Below, in pieces: positions 1-8,651 of a stretch of 64,000 nt of DNA; the first letter of the stretch is position 1, and the number at the start of each line of letters is the position of its first letter. Position numbers and translations under genes: made by a program. The stretch is from Streptomyces sp. MA5143a (GTDB taxonomy: Bacteria > Actinomycetota > Actinomycetes > Streptomycetales > Streptomycetaceae). The notes below the pieces were generated by a model. The model was not told where the DNA came from and did not search any database. It worked only from the letters and a program-made list of their open reading frames with translations. The stretch spans positions 1 through 64,000 of the forward strand of contig NZ_OLMK01000067.1 in NCBI RefSeq assembly GCF_900290235.1, written 5' to 3'.

Positions 1-27
1 GGGCAGACGGGACTTTCGCAACACGCC

Positions 28-573
28 CTAGTTCTTGGCGTCGTCCCGCTTCCAGTCCTCGGCGAGGAGGCCGAGGAGCACCTCGTCGACGAACTCGCCC
101 ATCACCCAGGCCGAGGAACGCAGGACGCCCTCGCGGGCGAAGCCGTTGCGCTCGGCGGAGCGGAGCATCGCGGTGTTGTCGGACAGCGTCTCGATCTGGA
201 GCCGGTGCAGGCCGCGCACGACGAACCCGTAGTGGCACAGCACGGCGACGACGTCGGTTCCGTAGCCCTTGCCGCGGCAGGACGGCAGCAGCCCGAGCCC
301 GATGTGGGCGCACCGGTTGTGGTTGTCGATGCCCCAGAGCGTCGCGGTGCCGACCAGGGTGTCACTCTCCAGTTCCACCACGGAGAACTGGACGAGTCCG
401 TCGTTCTTGCCGTCCACGAACAGCCGGGGGTCCTTCGAGTCGGGTGTGATCGGCCGCCACGGCCCGGCCTCGGCACGCGCGGCGTTGGCCACGTCGTCGT
501 AGAGCTCGGTCCGCAGGACCGGGATGTCGTCCTCGTACCGGGCCCTGAGCCCGACCTTGGTCCCCTTCAGCAT
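28..573 (-). CDS. GNAT family N-acetyltransferase
   Basis: Predicted acyl-CoA dependent N-acetyltransferase of the RimJ/RimL-like GNAT branch. The 181-residue protein has the expected single-domain length. The acetyl-CoA binding segment is visible near residues 92-105 (GLLPSCRGKGYGTDVV, the R/Q-x-x-G-x-G/A pattern), followed by a C-terminal HRLQIETLSDNTAMLRSAER stretch typical of RimJ-type enzymes, where Asn and Arg help recognise a partly buried substrate. No signal peptide or membrane segment is seen, so it should be cytosolic. The substrate cannot be told from sequence: it could be a ribosomal protein terminus, an amino acid or a small amine. It is transcribed alone on the minus strand, with about 160 bases of gene-free DNA between its start and the next gene. 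Confidence 0.88.
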   Translation of the reverse strand: MLKGTKVGLRARYEDDIPVLRTELYDDVANAARAEAGPWRPITPDSKDPRLFVDGKNDGLVQFSVVELESDTLVGTATLWGIDNHNRCAHIGLGLLPSCRGKGYGTDVVAVLCHYGFVVRGLHRLQIETLSDNTAMLRSAERNGFAREGVLRSSAWVMGEFVDEVLLGLLAEDWKRDDAKN

Positions 574-732
574 GCGAGTTTCCTATCCGACCGCGCCGAC
601 CGGCGGCAAACCAATAAGCGGACTCCGTGAGAACGCGGCGCGCCTCGTGTCAGCCTCCCTCCCACCCCCCGCCCCCATCCCTCGGGCCTGCCTAGGGGCC
701 GCTGCCGCAACGTCACCCGCTCCGGGGCCCGT

Positions 733-2142
733 TCACGCGCGTAGCGGGTTCGCCCGTACCGTCGCCATCAGGTACCAGGCCGTCGCACCGGTGTGCCGGT
801 ACGGGTAGTAGCCGAAGCCGAAACCCGTGTCGAGGGGGCTGCTCGCGGAGACGATGCCGGAGCGTTCCGGGAGGGTACGGCCGCCGACGGTCTGGGCGGT
901 GCCCAGGTGGTCCTGGGCGCGTTCGAGGGAGTCGAGCAGGCGCCGGGCCCGGTACTCGTCGCCGCGCGCCCCCCGGTCACGGAACGCGAGCGCCAGATGG
1001 GCGGTCCCCTCGAACCACACGCCGTTGCGGTCCGGCTTCGGCTGGAACTCGGCGATCGGCTTGTCCTCGTCGGCGACGAGGCTCGCCGAGCTGAACGTGA
1101 CCCCCTCGAACGACTGCCCGGCGGGCACCGTGCTGTTGCGGCGCCCGGAGTGGTCCAGCACGGCCAGTTCACCGGCCGCCCAGTCCAGGGACCGCGCGAA
1201 GCGGCGCGAGTCGAGCGCGAGGTGGGTCCAGGTCTGGGTGTCCTCGGGGATCGGGGACTTGTTGACGGTGACCCCGTCGTTGGTGCCCGTGTAGAAGAAG
1301 CCGCCCGTCGGCTCCCACATCCGCCGCACGAACGCCTCCGCCCGCGCCGCGCGTTCCCACCACACCCGGTCACCGGTGAGCCGGGCGAGCCGCCCGAACA
1401 GGCAGACCAGGTCCGTGTTGTGCTCGGTCGACGTGAACGGCAGCTTCTCGTTCGCCCCGTTCACACCGAACTTGTAGCCGCCGAGGGACTCGTCCGTACG
1501 GCCGGTGCGCTCGATCCACTCCCCGATCCGCACCGCCGCCGCGAGGAACCGGCGGGCCCGTGTCCGCCGGGCCAGCGCGCTCAGCGCGATACCGGCCCAC
1601 GCCATGTCCCCGACGGCCGTGCCGGTGAAGCCGAACTGCGTGCCGACGTTCGCGGTGCCGTCCGGCCGTACGAAGCCGTGCGGCTGCGGGACGCCGTCGA
1701 AGAAGACGTACGGCCCGACGTTGTACGCCTGCCGCAACCGACCGTCGTCGTAGGCCGGGTCGTGCGCCTGGGCGTAGATCAGCGCGTCCCCGAGGGCGAC
1801 GGCCCGGGTCTCGCCGTCCCGCGTGCGCACCGCCAGGTGGGCGAGGATCGCGAGGGCGTTGTCGTACGTGAACGCCGTGCTGAACAGGTTCGCCTGGTCG
1901 GTGTAGCTCTGCGTCAGCCGGACGGTGCCGTGGTCCGGGTAGGCGTCCATGGCGGCGGCGAGGAAGGACTGCGCACGCCGCCGGGCCGACGCGCCGGGGG
2001 CCTTGGTGGTGCCGGGCTCCTGCCTGGCGGGGGCCCCGGGCGCCGCGTGGGCCGTGCCGGAGAGGCCGGTCGCGGTGAGCGCCGCCACGCCGAAGCCGAG
2101 CAGCGCGCGACGGCTGGGTGTCGGACCTGGTCTGCCGGTCAT
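733..2142 (-). CDS. Tat-exported alpha-helical protein, possibly an alpha/alpha-toroid carbohydrate enzyme
   Basis: A 469-residue protein that begins with a clear twin-arginine signal: basic n-region with SRRALLGFG around residues 10-18, hydrophobic core, and an AHA-A cleavage site near residue 33. The mature part is rich in repeated amphipathic helices, aromatic residues and WERAARAEAFVRRMW-like segments, which suggests an (alpha/alpha) barrel such as a six-hairpin glycosidase or epimerase-like fold. That is inference from pattern only; I do not recognise a catalytic motif. The start is supported by a GAGGGAG ribosome site 5 bases upstream. A perfect LacI-type palindrome lies about 40 bases in front of the start, which fits sugar-controlled expression of a secreted carbohydrate-active protein. 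Confidence 0.8.
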   Translation of the reverse strand: MTGRPGPTPSRRALLGFGVAALTATGLSGTAHAAPGAPARQEPGTTKAPGASARRRAQSFLAAAMDAYPDHGTVRLTQSYTDQANLFSTAFTYDNALAILAHLAVRTRDGETRAVALGDALIYAQAHDPAYDDGRLRQAYNVGPYVFFDGVPQPHGFVRPDGTANVGTQFGFTGTAVGDMAWAGIALSALARRTRARRFLAAAVRIGEWIERTGRTDESLGGYKFGVNGANEKLPFTSTEHNTDLVCLFGRLARLTGDRVWWERAARAEAFVRRMWEPTGGFFYTGTNDGVTVNKSPIPEDTQTWTHLALDSRRFARSLDWAAGELAVLDHSGRRNSTVPAGQSFEGVTFSSASLVADEDKPIAEFQPKPDRNGVWFEGTAHLALAFRDRGARGDEYRARRLLDSLERAQDHLGTAQTVGGRTLPERSGIVSASSPLDTGFGFGYYPYRHTGATAWYLMATVRANPLRA

Positions 2143-2183
2143 GGTTCTCCCTCGGGGTACGGGACATCAGGCGGCACCTGACG

Positions 2184-2201
2184 TTTGAGAGCGCTCTCAA
2201 A
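2184..2201. promoter_or_regulatory. LacI-family operator palindrome
   Basis: An 18-base perfect palindrome, TTTGAGAGCGCTCTCAAA, with the GCGC centre and GAGAGC/GCTCTC arms typical of LacI/GalR-family regulators in actinobacteria (compare the CebR-type TGGGAGCGCTCCCA). It sits about 40 bases upstream of the Tat-exported protein gene, a position suited to repression. No LacI-type regulator gene is present in this window, so the repressor acts from elsewhere. Confidence 0.75.
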
Positions 2202-2277
2202 GCACGCGCCGCTCATTGTGCTGGCGCTCGTGATCCGGGTCAACGGCTGCGGCACGCACGCCGGTTGGGAGGCCCGG

Positions 2278-2363
2278 CGGTCAGCGGCGGAGCGCCTCCA
2301 CCGGATCGATGCGGGCGGCGCGGTCAGCGGCGGAGCGCCTCCACCGGATCGATGCGGGCGGCG
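2278..2363. repeat. 43-bp perfect tandem duplication
   Basis: Two adjacent identical 43-base units (2278-2320 and 2321-2363), with two further bases of a third unit. On the minus strand each unit carries the codons for the end of an FtsX/MacB-type permease (RIDPVEALRR and stop). The period is not a multiple of three, and the extra unit lies beyond the stop codon of the first. Confidence 0.9.
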
Positions 2364-2380
2364 CGCCACGCCACACGGGC
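2324..2380 (-). pseudogene. relic C-terminus of an FtsX/MacB-type ABC permease
   Basis: On the minus strand the last 18 codons read ARVAWRAARIDPVEALRR followed by TGA. This is the canonical tail of MacB/FtsX permeases, which end in P-A-x-R-A-A-R-x-D-P-x-E-A-L-R. Upstream in the same frame the translation is not recognisable as a permease, so only the tail survives. The intact permease of this locus ends differently (ATALRTE) some 420 bases upstream on the same strand, so the relic comes from a second, lost permease gene or from recombination between two exporter loci. Confidence 0.5.
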
Positions 2381-2803
2381 AACCCGCCCCGAATCCGCTG
2401 TCGCCCCGAATCCGCCCCGGGACCGCCCCCGCTGCCCCGCCACTGCGCGCCACCGCCCGGGACCCCGGCGCGCGGCCCCGGCGGACCCGCCCTCCGGGGT
2501 CAGCGCCCCTCTGACCGCACCCCAGTTCCCCTTACCTCTCCACGCCCCCGAGACGAACCCCGGCGCAGCCCCTCGGCGAGCCCCCTCCATGCCGAGCCAC
2601 CGCCGCGGCAAGTCCCCCTGAGGGGTGGGGGCCCGGAGGCCCTCCGCCACCAGGACGTGCCGCCGCGTGCGCGGCTCGCGCCGTGCGCGGCTCTCGCCGT
2701 GGACGGCGGAGGCAGGGAGCGCCCGCCCGGCGGCAGTCCGGAGCCCGGACCGCGGCCGGTTCGCGCCGTCGCCGTTCGCCACGGTCCGCCGCCAGGGCAC
2801 CCC
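2381..2803. other. gene-free stretch, probably decayed coding sequence
   Basis: Several overlapping frames stay open here because of the GC content, but none has a convincing start, ribosome site or recognisable family. Together with the permease tail just downstream on the minus strand, this most likely represents degraded exporter DNA. Confidence 0.4.
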
Positions 2804-5266
2804 TCACTCCGTCCGCAGCGCCGTCGCCGTCCCCGCCCGTGCCGCCCAGCCGGCCGGGAGCAGCGCGCCCGCCACCGCGAGGACCAGCCCGCCCAGCGCG
2901 AGGAGCACCAGGACCGGTGGGTCGTAGACGGCGATGTCGGCGGCCGGTACAGACATGCCGATCGCGTCGCCCATGAGGGGGGTGACGGCACGGTGCAGGG
3001 CGACACCGACCGGCACCGCCACGACTCCGGCGAGCAGCCCGACCCCCGCGACCGAGGTGACGACCATCGCGACGGTCTGTCGGGGCGTCATCCCGAGCGC
3101 CTTGAGGACACCGAGGTCACGGACCCGGTCGCGGGTGTCGAGGACGACGGTGTTGAGCACGCCGAGCCCCGCGACCACGACCAGCATCAGCGTGAGCATC
3201 CCGATCAGCGCGTCCATGGCCACGATCACGCCGGAGGTGCCGGGGGTGCCGGTCCGGGCGACGGCGCCCACACCGGCGGCCTTCAGCGCGCCGTTCAACG
3301 AGTCGAGGTACCGCGCCGGATCGGTGCCGGGTTCCGTCCGTACGTGGAACTGTCCGGGCCAGGCGTCGGCGCCGAGCCCGAGGTCGGCGAGCGTGGTGGT
3401 CGAGGTGAGCAGCGCCATGCTTCCGCCCTCGGTGAAGAACGCCGCCCCGACGATCCGTACGGTTGTCCGCCGCCCTTCGTCCGTGAGCGTGACCGTGTCC
3501 CCGACCGCGATCCCGGCCGCGTCGAGGAACCGCTCGGTGACGACCGCCTCGCCCGCTCCGTCGAGCCAGCGCCCCGAGACGATCTGCGGGGCGCCCCACG
3601 CCGAGTCGCCCTCGTACGCCACGACGGTCGTCGCCCCGGTGACCCCGGACGCCGCCACCTGGGCCTGGGCGGTGCCGTAGAACCGGGCGGTGCCCTCCTG
3701 TGCCCTCAGCGCGTCCGCCACGGCCCGCGGATCGGCCCGTTCTCCTTGCTCCTCGCCTCCGGCCCGGACGACGTCCGCGCCGGGCGGCCCCTGCCCACCG
3801 CCGGCCTCGACGACCACGTCGGCGGCCGAGTTCAGCAGGCGCCCCTCCTGCACCGCACCCAGCGTCAGCGCCAGCCCCACCGCGAAGGTGACGGACACCG
3901 CCCCGAAACCGACCGCGGCCGCGACGACCAGCGACCGCCCTGGCCGCGCGAAGGGGTACGCCAGCCCCAGCCCGACCGCCCTCGGCAACGGCACCCGCGG
4001 GGCGAGCCGCGACGCGAACCGCCCGAGCCGTCCGGCTCCCCGCCCGGTCTCGCCGGCCGTACGCCCCACGGTGATCGCCTCGACCGTTCGCAGCCGTCCC
4101 GCCCGCAGCGCGGGGACGAGCGCGGCACCCGCGACCAGGACGAGCGCACCCACCGGCACCACCACGTCGATCCACAGCGGGACCGTCGTCGTGGGAGCCC
4201 CGACCACGTCGCCCGCCTCCGCGAGCACCGGCACGGCCAGCGCGTTGCCCAGCCCCACCCCCAGGACGCATCCGACGGCCGCCGGCACGAACGCCTGCGC
4301 CACGTAGGCCCGTACGACCTGTCCCGGAGTGAACCCGAGTGCCTTGAGCACCCCGATCCGACGGGTCGCGGCCCCCACCGCCCCGCCGACCACGATCCCG
4401 ATGACGAGCACCGAGAGGAACAGCCCGAGCCCGCCGAAGGCCACCAGGAACGGCACGAACGCCATCGCGTTCGCCGTCTGCTCCTGCTGCACGGTGAGAT
4501 ACGACCGCGCCCCGGTCATCACCCCCTCCGGCACGGCACCGGCGACCGCGGCCCGCCCGGCGGCCACATCGGCGGCGGTACGGGCGTCGCGGAAGCGGTA
4601 GTACATCTCGTACGAGTAGGAGGACGAGGACGGGGACGAGGACGAGGACCGGGGTGCAGCCCCGGCCGCATCGGTGGCCCCCGCCAGCGCCTTCGCCTGG
4701 TCCGGGGTGACCCACGCGTCCGCGGTGCCCGTGACGGATCGCGCGACGCCCACGACCGTCAGCGTCGGACTGCCCGGCGCGTCCGGGAACGTGAGGCGCG
4801 CACCCGGCCGTACGGGCACCTCGCCCTCGTCCACCGCGATCTGACCCGCCCGCGAGGGCCACGCGCCCTCGACGAGCTCGATCCGGTCGACCGGCCCCGC
4901 GGCGTCGGCCCGGCCGACGAGGGTCAACGGCGGAAGATCGACCCCGGCGGGCACGAACGCCGACCGCGAGGCGGTACGCGGCCGTACGGAGAGACTCAGG
5001 AAGGGCCCCGCGGAGGCCGCAACCCCCTCGGCTTCGGCGGTGGCCCTCACCTCGGCGGCCGAGGCCCGCGCACCGTCGAACCGCCCGACCAGATGCGCCC
5101 CACGTTGCTCGGCGAATGCCCGTTCGAAGGGGGCCCGTGCGGCGACCAGCAGCCCGGCCGCGAGGACCGAGGCGGTGACGGCCATCAGCGTCGTCAGCAC
5201 CATCACCACGGTCTGCACCCGCCGCCGCCCCACTCCGGCGCGCACCACCCTCCCGAGCGCGCTCAC
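2804..5266 (-). CDS. FtsX/MacB-type ABC transporter permease
   Basis: An 820-residue membrane protein with an N-terminal membrane anchor (about residues 15-45), a large extracytoplasmic region, and two FtsX domains. The first FtsX domain, near residues 265-400, carries RRIGVLKALGFTPGQVVRAY. The second is at the C-terminus with RVRDLGVLKALGMTPRQTVA. The two-FtsX architecture is that of MacB/LolCE-like or antimicrobial-peptide exporters that work by mechanotransmission rather than classic transport. A Ser/Tyr-rich low-complexity insert near residue 215 looks variable. It starts with a GTG whose first bases overlap the stop codon of the ATPase gene (GTGA), so the two are translationally coupled. 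A histidine kinase and response regulator lie divergently beyond the ATPase, a common arrangement for envelope-stress exporters. Confidence 0.92.
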   Translation of the reverse strand: MSALGRVVRAGVGRRRVQTVVMVLTTLMAVTASVLAAGLLVAARAPFERAFAEQRGAHLVGRFDGARASAAEVRATAEAEGVAASAGPFLSLSVRPRTASRSAFVPAGVDLPPLTLVGRADAAGPVDRIELVEGAWPSRAGQIAVDEGEVPVRPGARLTFPDAPGSPTLTVVGVARSVTGTADAWVTPDQAKALAGATDAAGAAPRSSSSSPSSSSYSYEMYYRFRDARTAADVAAGRAAVAGAVPEGVMTGARSYLTVQQEQTANAMAFVPFLVAFGGLGLFLSVLVIGIVVGGAVGAATRRIGVLKALGFTPGQVVRAYVAQAFVPAAVGCVLGVGLGNALAVPVLAEAGDVVGAPTTTVPLWIDVVVPVGALVLVAGAALVPALRAGRLRTVEAITVGRTAGETGRGAGRLGRFASRLAPRVPLPRAVGLGLAYPFARPGRSLVVAAAVGFGAVSVTFAVGLALTLGAVQEGRLLNSAADVVVEAGGGQGPPGADVVRAGGEEQGERADPRAVADALRAQEGTARFYGTAQAQVAASGVTGATTVVAYEGDSAWGAPQIVSGRWLDGAGEAVVTERFLDAAGIAVGDTVTLTDEGRRTTVRIVGAAFFTEGGSMALLTSTTTLADLGLGADAWPGQFHVRTEPGTDPARYLDSLNGALKAAGVGAVARTGTPGTSGVIVAMDALIGMLTLMLVVVAGLGVLNTVVLDTRDRVRDLGVLKALGMTPRQTVAMVVTSVAGVGLLAGVVAVPVGVALHRAVTPLMGDAIGMSVPAADIAVYDPPVLVLLALGGLVLAVAGALLPAGWAARAGTATALRTE

Positions 5267-6111
5267 CGTCCCACCCCCGCCACGCCCCCGCCCGGACGCC
5301 GATCGGGACCACCCTGCGGTCCACCGCCCCAGTCGTCCCCAGCGCGACCGGCACCGGCACCGGCACCGGCGCTGCCACCCGCTCCGTCGGCGGCCTCATC
5401 ACGGACGATCCGGCCGTCCACCAGTTCGATCGTCCGCTGTGCGCAGGAACGGGCGAGACCCAGGTCATGGGTGACGAGCACGATCGTCTGCCCGTCGGCG
5501 TGGAGGTCGGTGAGCAGTCGCCGCACGTCGTCGCCGGACGCCGTGTCCAGCGCGCCGGTGGGCTCGTCGGCGAGCAGCAGCGCCGGACGGTTCATCAGGG
5601 CCCGTGCGACGGCGACGCGTTGCCGCTCACCACCGGAGAGCCGTCCGGGATACGCGTGGGTGTGCCGGTCGATCCGCAGATACTCCAGCAGGCTCGCGGC
5701 CCGTCGCCGTGCCTCGCCGCCGGGCATCCCCGCCAACTGGGCGGGCAGCAGCACGTTGTCGCCGACGGTCAGGTCGTCCAGCAGGTTGAAGAACTGGAAG
5801 ACCATGCCGACCTTGGCCCTCCGGTAACGCGCGGAACCCGCCTCGCTCAGCGCGTCGACCCGGACCCCGTCGACGGTGACGCTTCCCGAACCGGGCCGGT
5901 CCAGCCCGGCGATCAGATGGAGAAGGGTCGACTTGCCGCTCCCCGAGGGTCCGATGACGCTCACGGCCTCACCGGCCCGCACGCTCAAGGTGACATCGGA
6001 GAGCGCGGGCGGCCCTTCGCCGCCGTACACCCGGCTCACCCCACGGATGTCGATGACGGGCGCGGCTTCGGCCCCGTTCATGGCCGTACGCGCGGTCGTG
6101 GTCGATGCCAC
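5263..6111 (-). CDS. ABC transporter ATP-binding protein (MacB/LolD type)
   Basis: A 282-residue ATPase that powers the FtsX permease encoded directly downstream. Walker A GPSGSGKSTLLHLIAGLD (about residues 54-71), Q-loop VFQFFNLLDDLTVGDN, signature LSGGERQRVAVARAL, Walker B ALLLADEPTGALD and the H-loop VTHD are all intact. The FNLL-x-x-LT-x-x-DN segment after the Q-loop is typical of the LolD/MacB branch. The C-terminal 35 residues are Gly/Ala-rich and probably disordered. The first 15 or so residues before the ABC domain are poorly constrained and an internal ATG (MNGAEAAP) could also be the start. The gene overlaps the permease start by 4 bases. Confidence 0.95.
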   Translation of the reverse strand: MASTTTARTAMNGAEAAPVIDIRGVSRVYGGEGPPALSDVTLSVRAGEAVSVIGPSGSGKSTLLHLIAGLDRPGSGSVTVDGVRVDALSEAGSARYRRAKVGMVFQFFNLLDDLTVGDNVLLPAQLAGMPGGEARRRAASLLEYLRIDRHTHAYPGRLSGGERQRVAVARALMNRPALLLADEPTGALDTASGDDVRRLLTDLHADGQTIVLVTHDLGLARSCAQRTIELVDGRIVRDEAADGAGGSAGAGAGAGRAGDDWGGGPQGGPDRRPGGGVAGVGR

Positions 6112-6348
6112 GGGGCCTCCCCAGGAAGGTGGTTGATGACGCCCACGACGCTAGGAAGCGCGGGGCGCCCGGTCGTCCCCCACGGCGATGACCTCGCCTG
6201 CCGCCTGCGACGGAGCCGTGGGGGGCGTCATCCCTGAGATGTACGCGGAGGATGCAGGCCCCGTCCGCACGGAGAACGATGTGACGCCCGGACCCGCTTG
6301 CCAGACTGTGCGCATGGGCGGCGGGGCGACGACGACACGGGCGATGCG

Positions 6349-7935
6349 ATGCGCACGGGACTGACGAACCGAAGGCGGCGGACGAAGCCGGCCGACACCG
6401 AGCAGAACCCGGACAACGGACCGAACCCGCACGGCGAACCGAACCCGGGCGACGGACCAAACCCGAACGGCGAACCGAACCCGGACGGCGAACGGAACCC
6501 TCACGCGCCGCGGCGGTCAGGACTCCGTGCGGCCCGGCTGCCGTCCCCCTTGCGCAGCCTCTCGCGCCGCCTCTCGCGCCACCTCTCGCGCCTCACCCCG
6601 CCGGCTTTCCTCTCCCCCGTCCTCACGCCGGTCCCGCTCCCCCGCCCCTCCCGCTGGATGTGGACGGCCGACGCGACGCTGGCGCTCCTCCTCGCCGTGT
6701 GCACGGTGGTGACGGCGCTGCGCCAGGGGACGGGCGCGCTCCTGCTGCCGCCCGCCCCGCTGGAGACACCGCTCCCGGGAGCCGTACCGGCGCCGCCGGT
6801 CGTACCGCCCCTTCCCGGGGCACCCCCGGAGTCGAACCTCGTCCCCGTCCACGCCTGGCACGTGGTCCTCGCCGCCCTCACCGCACTGCCCCTGGCCGTG
6901 CGACGCCGCTGGCCTCTGGCGGCGTTCTGGGCGGTGACCGGTACGGCGCTGCTGTTCAACCAGCGCCTGGGGGCCGGCGACACAACCGTGTACACGTTCC
7001 TGTCCTGCGTGATCGCCGCGTACAGCGCGGCCGTCCACAGCCCGCACCGCTCGGGCGCGATCGCGAGCCTCGTGGCGGGCGCCGCCCTGATCGCGGCGTA
7101 TCCCGAGGAGAACTTCCCGTACCTCACTCCCAGCGTGATCCCGTTCGTCGCCCTGCTCGGTGTGGGCCTGGGCGCCAACGCGATCCACACCTGGAAGCAG
7201 CGCGTACACGCCCTGAGGGACGAGCAGGAGACCGCGACGCGGCTGGCCGTCGACCGTGAACGTTCCCGTATCGCCGCCGAGTTGCACGACGTCGTCACCC
7301 ACAATGTGAGCGTGATGGTGATCCAGGCGGGTGCGGCCCGCAAGGTGATGGACGCCGCGCCGGACCGCGCCCGAGAAGCGCTGCTCGCCGTGGAGGCGAG
7401 CGGCCGCACAGCGATGTCCGAACTACGGCACGTCATGCACCTGTTGACGATGACGACGGAAGCACCGGACGGATCGTCCCCCGCGTCGACGCCCACGGAG
7501 CCCGCCCTCTCCCCGCAACCTGGCCTGGCCGACGTGCCCGCCCTCGTGGACCGCGTACGCGGGACCGGCGTCCCCGTGGACCTCACCCTCACCCCGGCAC
7601 CGTCACGTCCGGCACCCGCGTCCCCCCTGCCGCCCGGCGCGGACCTCGCCGCGTACCGGGTGGTGCAGGAGGCCCTGACCAACGCGGTGAAGCACGCGGC
7701 GGGCGCCCGCGTCGCGGTCACCGTCGAGCAGACCCCCACCGCGGTCCGGGTGGAGGTGACGGACACGGGCGGCACCCTTGCCCCCGAGGCCGCGGAGGGC
7801 ACCGGCCGGGGCCTGCTGGGCCTCCGTGAACGCCTCACGGTCTACGGGGGCACCCTCAGCTCGGGCCCACGCCCCACGGGCGGCTACCGCGTAGAAGCGG
7901 TGATCCCCCTGAACGGCACGGAGAAGAAGCCATGA
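6349..7935 (+). CDS. two-component sensor histidine kinase (NarL-partner, HisKA_3)
   Basis: Membrane sensor kinase paired with the response regulator that overlaps its end by 4 bases (ATGA). After a basic, disordered N-terminus come about four to five membrane segments (residues 105-290). Then follows the HisKA_3 dimerisation and phosphotransfer helix with SRIAAELHDVVTHNVSVMV (His313), and a GHKL ATPase domain with EALTNAVKHA (N box) and TGRGLLGLRERL (G box). I chose the ATG at 6349; a TTG at 6298 would add 17 residues and a start at the WMWTAD segment would remove the low-complexity region. Residues 20-52 are a codon-periodic Asn-Pro-Gly repeat. The divergent FtsX-type exporter is the likely regulatory target, as in LiaRS or BceRS-like modules. 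Confidence 0.9.
   Translation: MRTGLTNRRRRTKPADTEQNPDNGPNPHGEPNPGDGPNPNGEPNPDGERNPHAPRRSGLRAARLPSPLRSLSRRLSRHLSRLTPPAFLSPVLTPVPLPRPSRWMWTADATLALLLAVCTVVTALRQGTGALLLPPAPLETPLPGAVPAPPVVPPLPGAPPESNLVPVHAWHVVLAALTALPLAVRRRWPLAAFWAVTGTALLFNQRLGAGDTTVYTFLSCVIAAYSAAVHSPHRSGAIASLVAGAALIAAYPEENFPYLTPSVIPFVALLGVGLGANAIHTWKQRVHALRDEQETATRLAVDRERSRIAAELHDVVTHNVSVMVIQAGAARKVMDAAPDRAREALLAVEASGRTAMSELRHVMHLLTMTTEAPDGSSPASTPTEPALSPQPGLADVPALVDRVRGTGVPVDLTLTPAPSRPAPASPLPPGADLAAYRVVQEALTNAVKHAAGARVAVTVEQTPTAVRVEVTDTGGTLAPEAAEGTGRGLLGLRERLTVYGGTLSSGPRPTGGYRVEAVIPLNGTEKKP
6405..6510 (+). repeat. 15-bp codon-periodic repeat (Asn-Pro-rich) within the kinase N-terminus
   Basis: Roughly six degenerate 15-base units encode N-P-x-G-x/P motifs (NPHGEPNPGDGPNPNGEPNP). 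The period equals five codons, so slippage keeps the reading frame. The segment lies before the first membrane helix and is probably a flexible cytoplasmic tail. Confidence 0.7.
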
Positions 7936-8651
7936 CCCCGCCTCCACCCGGCTTGCCGCCGACCCCGAGCTCCCCGCCGCCCCGCGTGGTGATCGCGGAC
8001 GACCAAGCCCTGGTCCGCACCGGCTTCAGCATGATCCTGACGGCGGACGGCATGGACGTGGTGGCGCAGGCGGCCGACGGCGACGAGGCGGTGGACGCGG
8101 TCCACCGCACCCACCCGGACCTGGTCCTGATGGACATCCGCATGCCCGGCAAGGACGGTCTGGAGGCGACCCGCGAGATCCTCGCGGCCGATCTCCCGAC
8201 GCCGCCCCGCGTCGTCATGCTGACCACGTTCGACCTGGACCGTTACGTGTACGCCGCCCTCGCGGCGGGTGCCAGCGGCTTCCTCCTCAAGGACGTCACA
8301 CCGGAACACCTGGTGGCCGCCGTCCGCCTGGCCCGCACCGGCGACGCGCTCCTGGCCCCGACGATCACGCGCCGCCTCATCGAACGCTTCCTGTCCCCCA
8401 CCCCGGACACCCCGGCCCTCCACCGCGACCTGACGCCTCTCACCCCCCGGGAACGCCAGATCCTCCGTGCCCTGGCCACGGGCCTCAGCAACGCCGAACT
8501 CGCCACGCACTTCCACCTGAGCGAGGCCACCGTGAAAACCCACGTGGCCCGCATCCTCGCCAAACTGAACCTCCGCGACCGCGCCCAGGCCGTGGTCGTC
8601 GCCTACGAGTCGGGCCTGATCACACCGGGCTCCACGGCTGCCGCGCCCTGA
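7932..8651 (+). CDS. NarL/FixJ-family response regulator
   Basis: A 239-residue regulator: a Pro-rich lead of about 16 residues, a receiver domain with acidic pair Asp23/Asp24, phospho-acceptor Asp68 in LVLMDIRMPGKDGL, and a conserved Lys in GFLLKDVTPEHL. A LuxR-type helix-turn-helix follows (LTPRERQILRALATGLSNAELATHFHLSEATVKTHVARIL, residues about 160-205, quoted here only by its start and end features). It is the cognate partner of the kinase immediately upstream, with overlapping ATGA. The last 49 bases are antisense to the end of the WD40 gene, so the two transcripts converge and overlap inside coding sequence. Confidence 0.95.
   Translation: MTPPPPGLPPTPSSPPPRVVIADDQALVRTGFSMILTADGMDVVAQAADGDEAVDAVHRTHPDLVLMDIRMPGKDGLEATREILAADLPTPPRVVMLTTFDLDRYVYAALAAGASGFLLKDVTPEHLVAAVRLARTGDALLAPTITRRLIERFLSPTPDTPALHRDLTPLTPRERQILRALATGLSNAELATHFHLSEATVKTHVARILAKLNLRDRAQAVVVAYESGLITPGSTAAAP

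Noticed and set aside
2309..5827. A 1172-codon open frame on the plus strand
   Set aside because: It runs antisense through the ABC permease and ATPase genes, is rich in Arg/His/Asp/Pro, has no family motif, and results from the GC-rich third positions of the genes on the other strand.
6160..6240. Inverted repeat CCCCCACGGC...GCCGTGGGGG between the ABC and kinase genes as an operator
   Set aside because: The arms are separated by more than 30 bases, and similar G/C runs are frequent by chance in this DNA. It is not strong enough to call.
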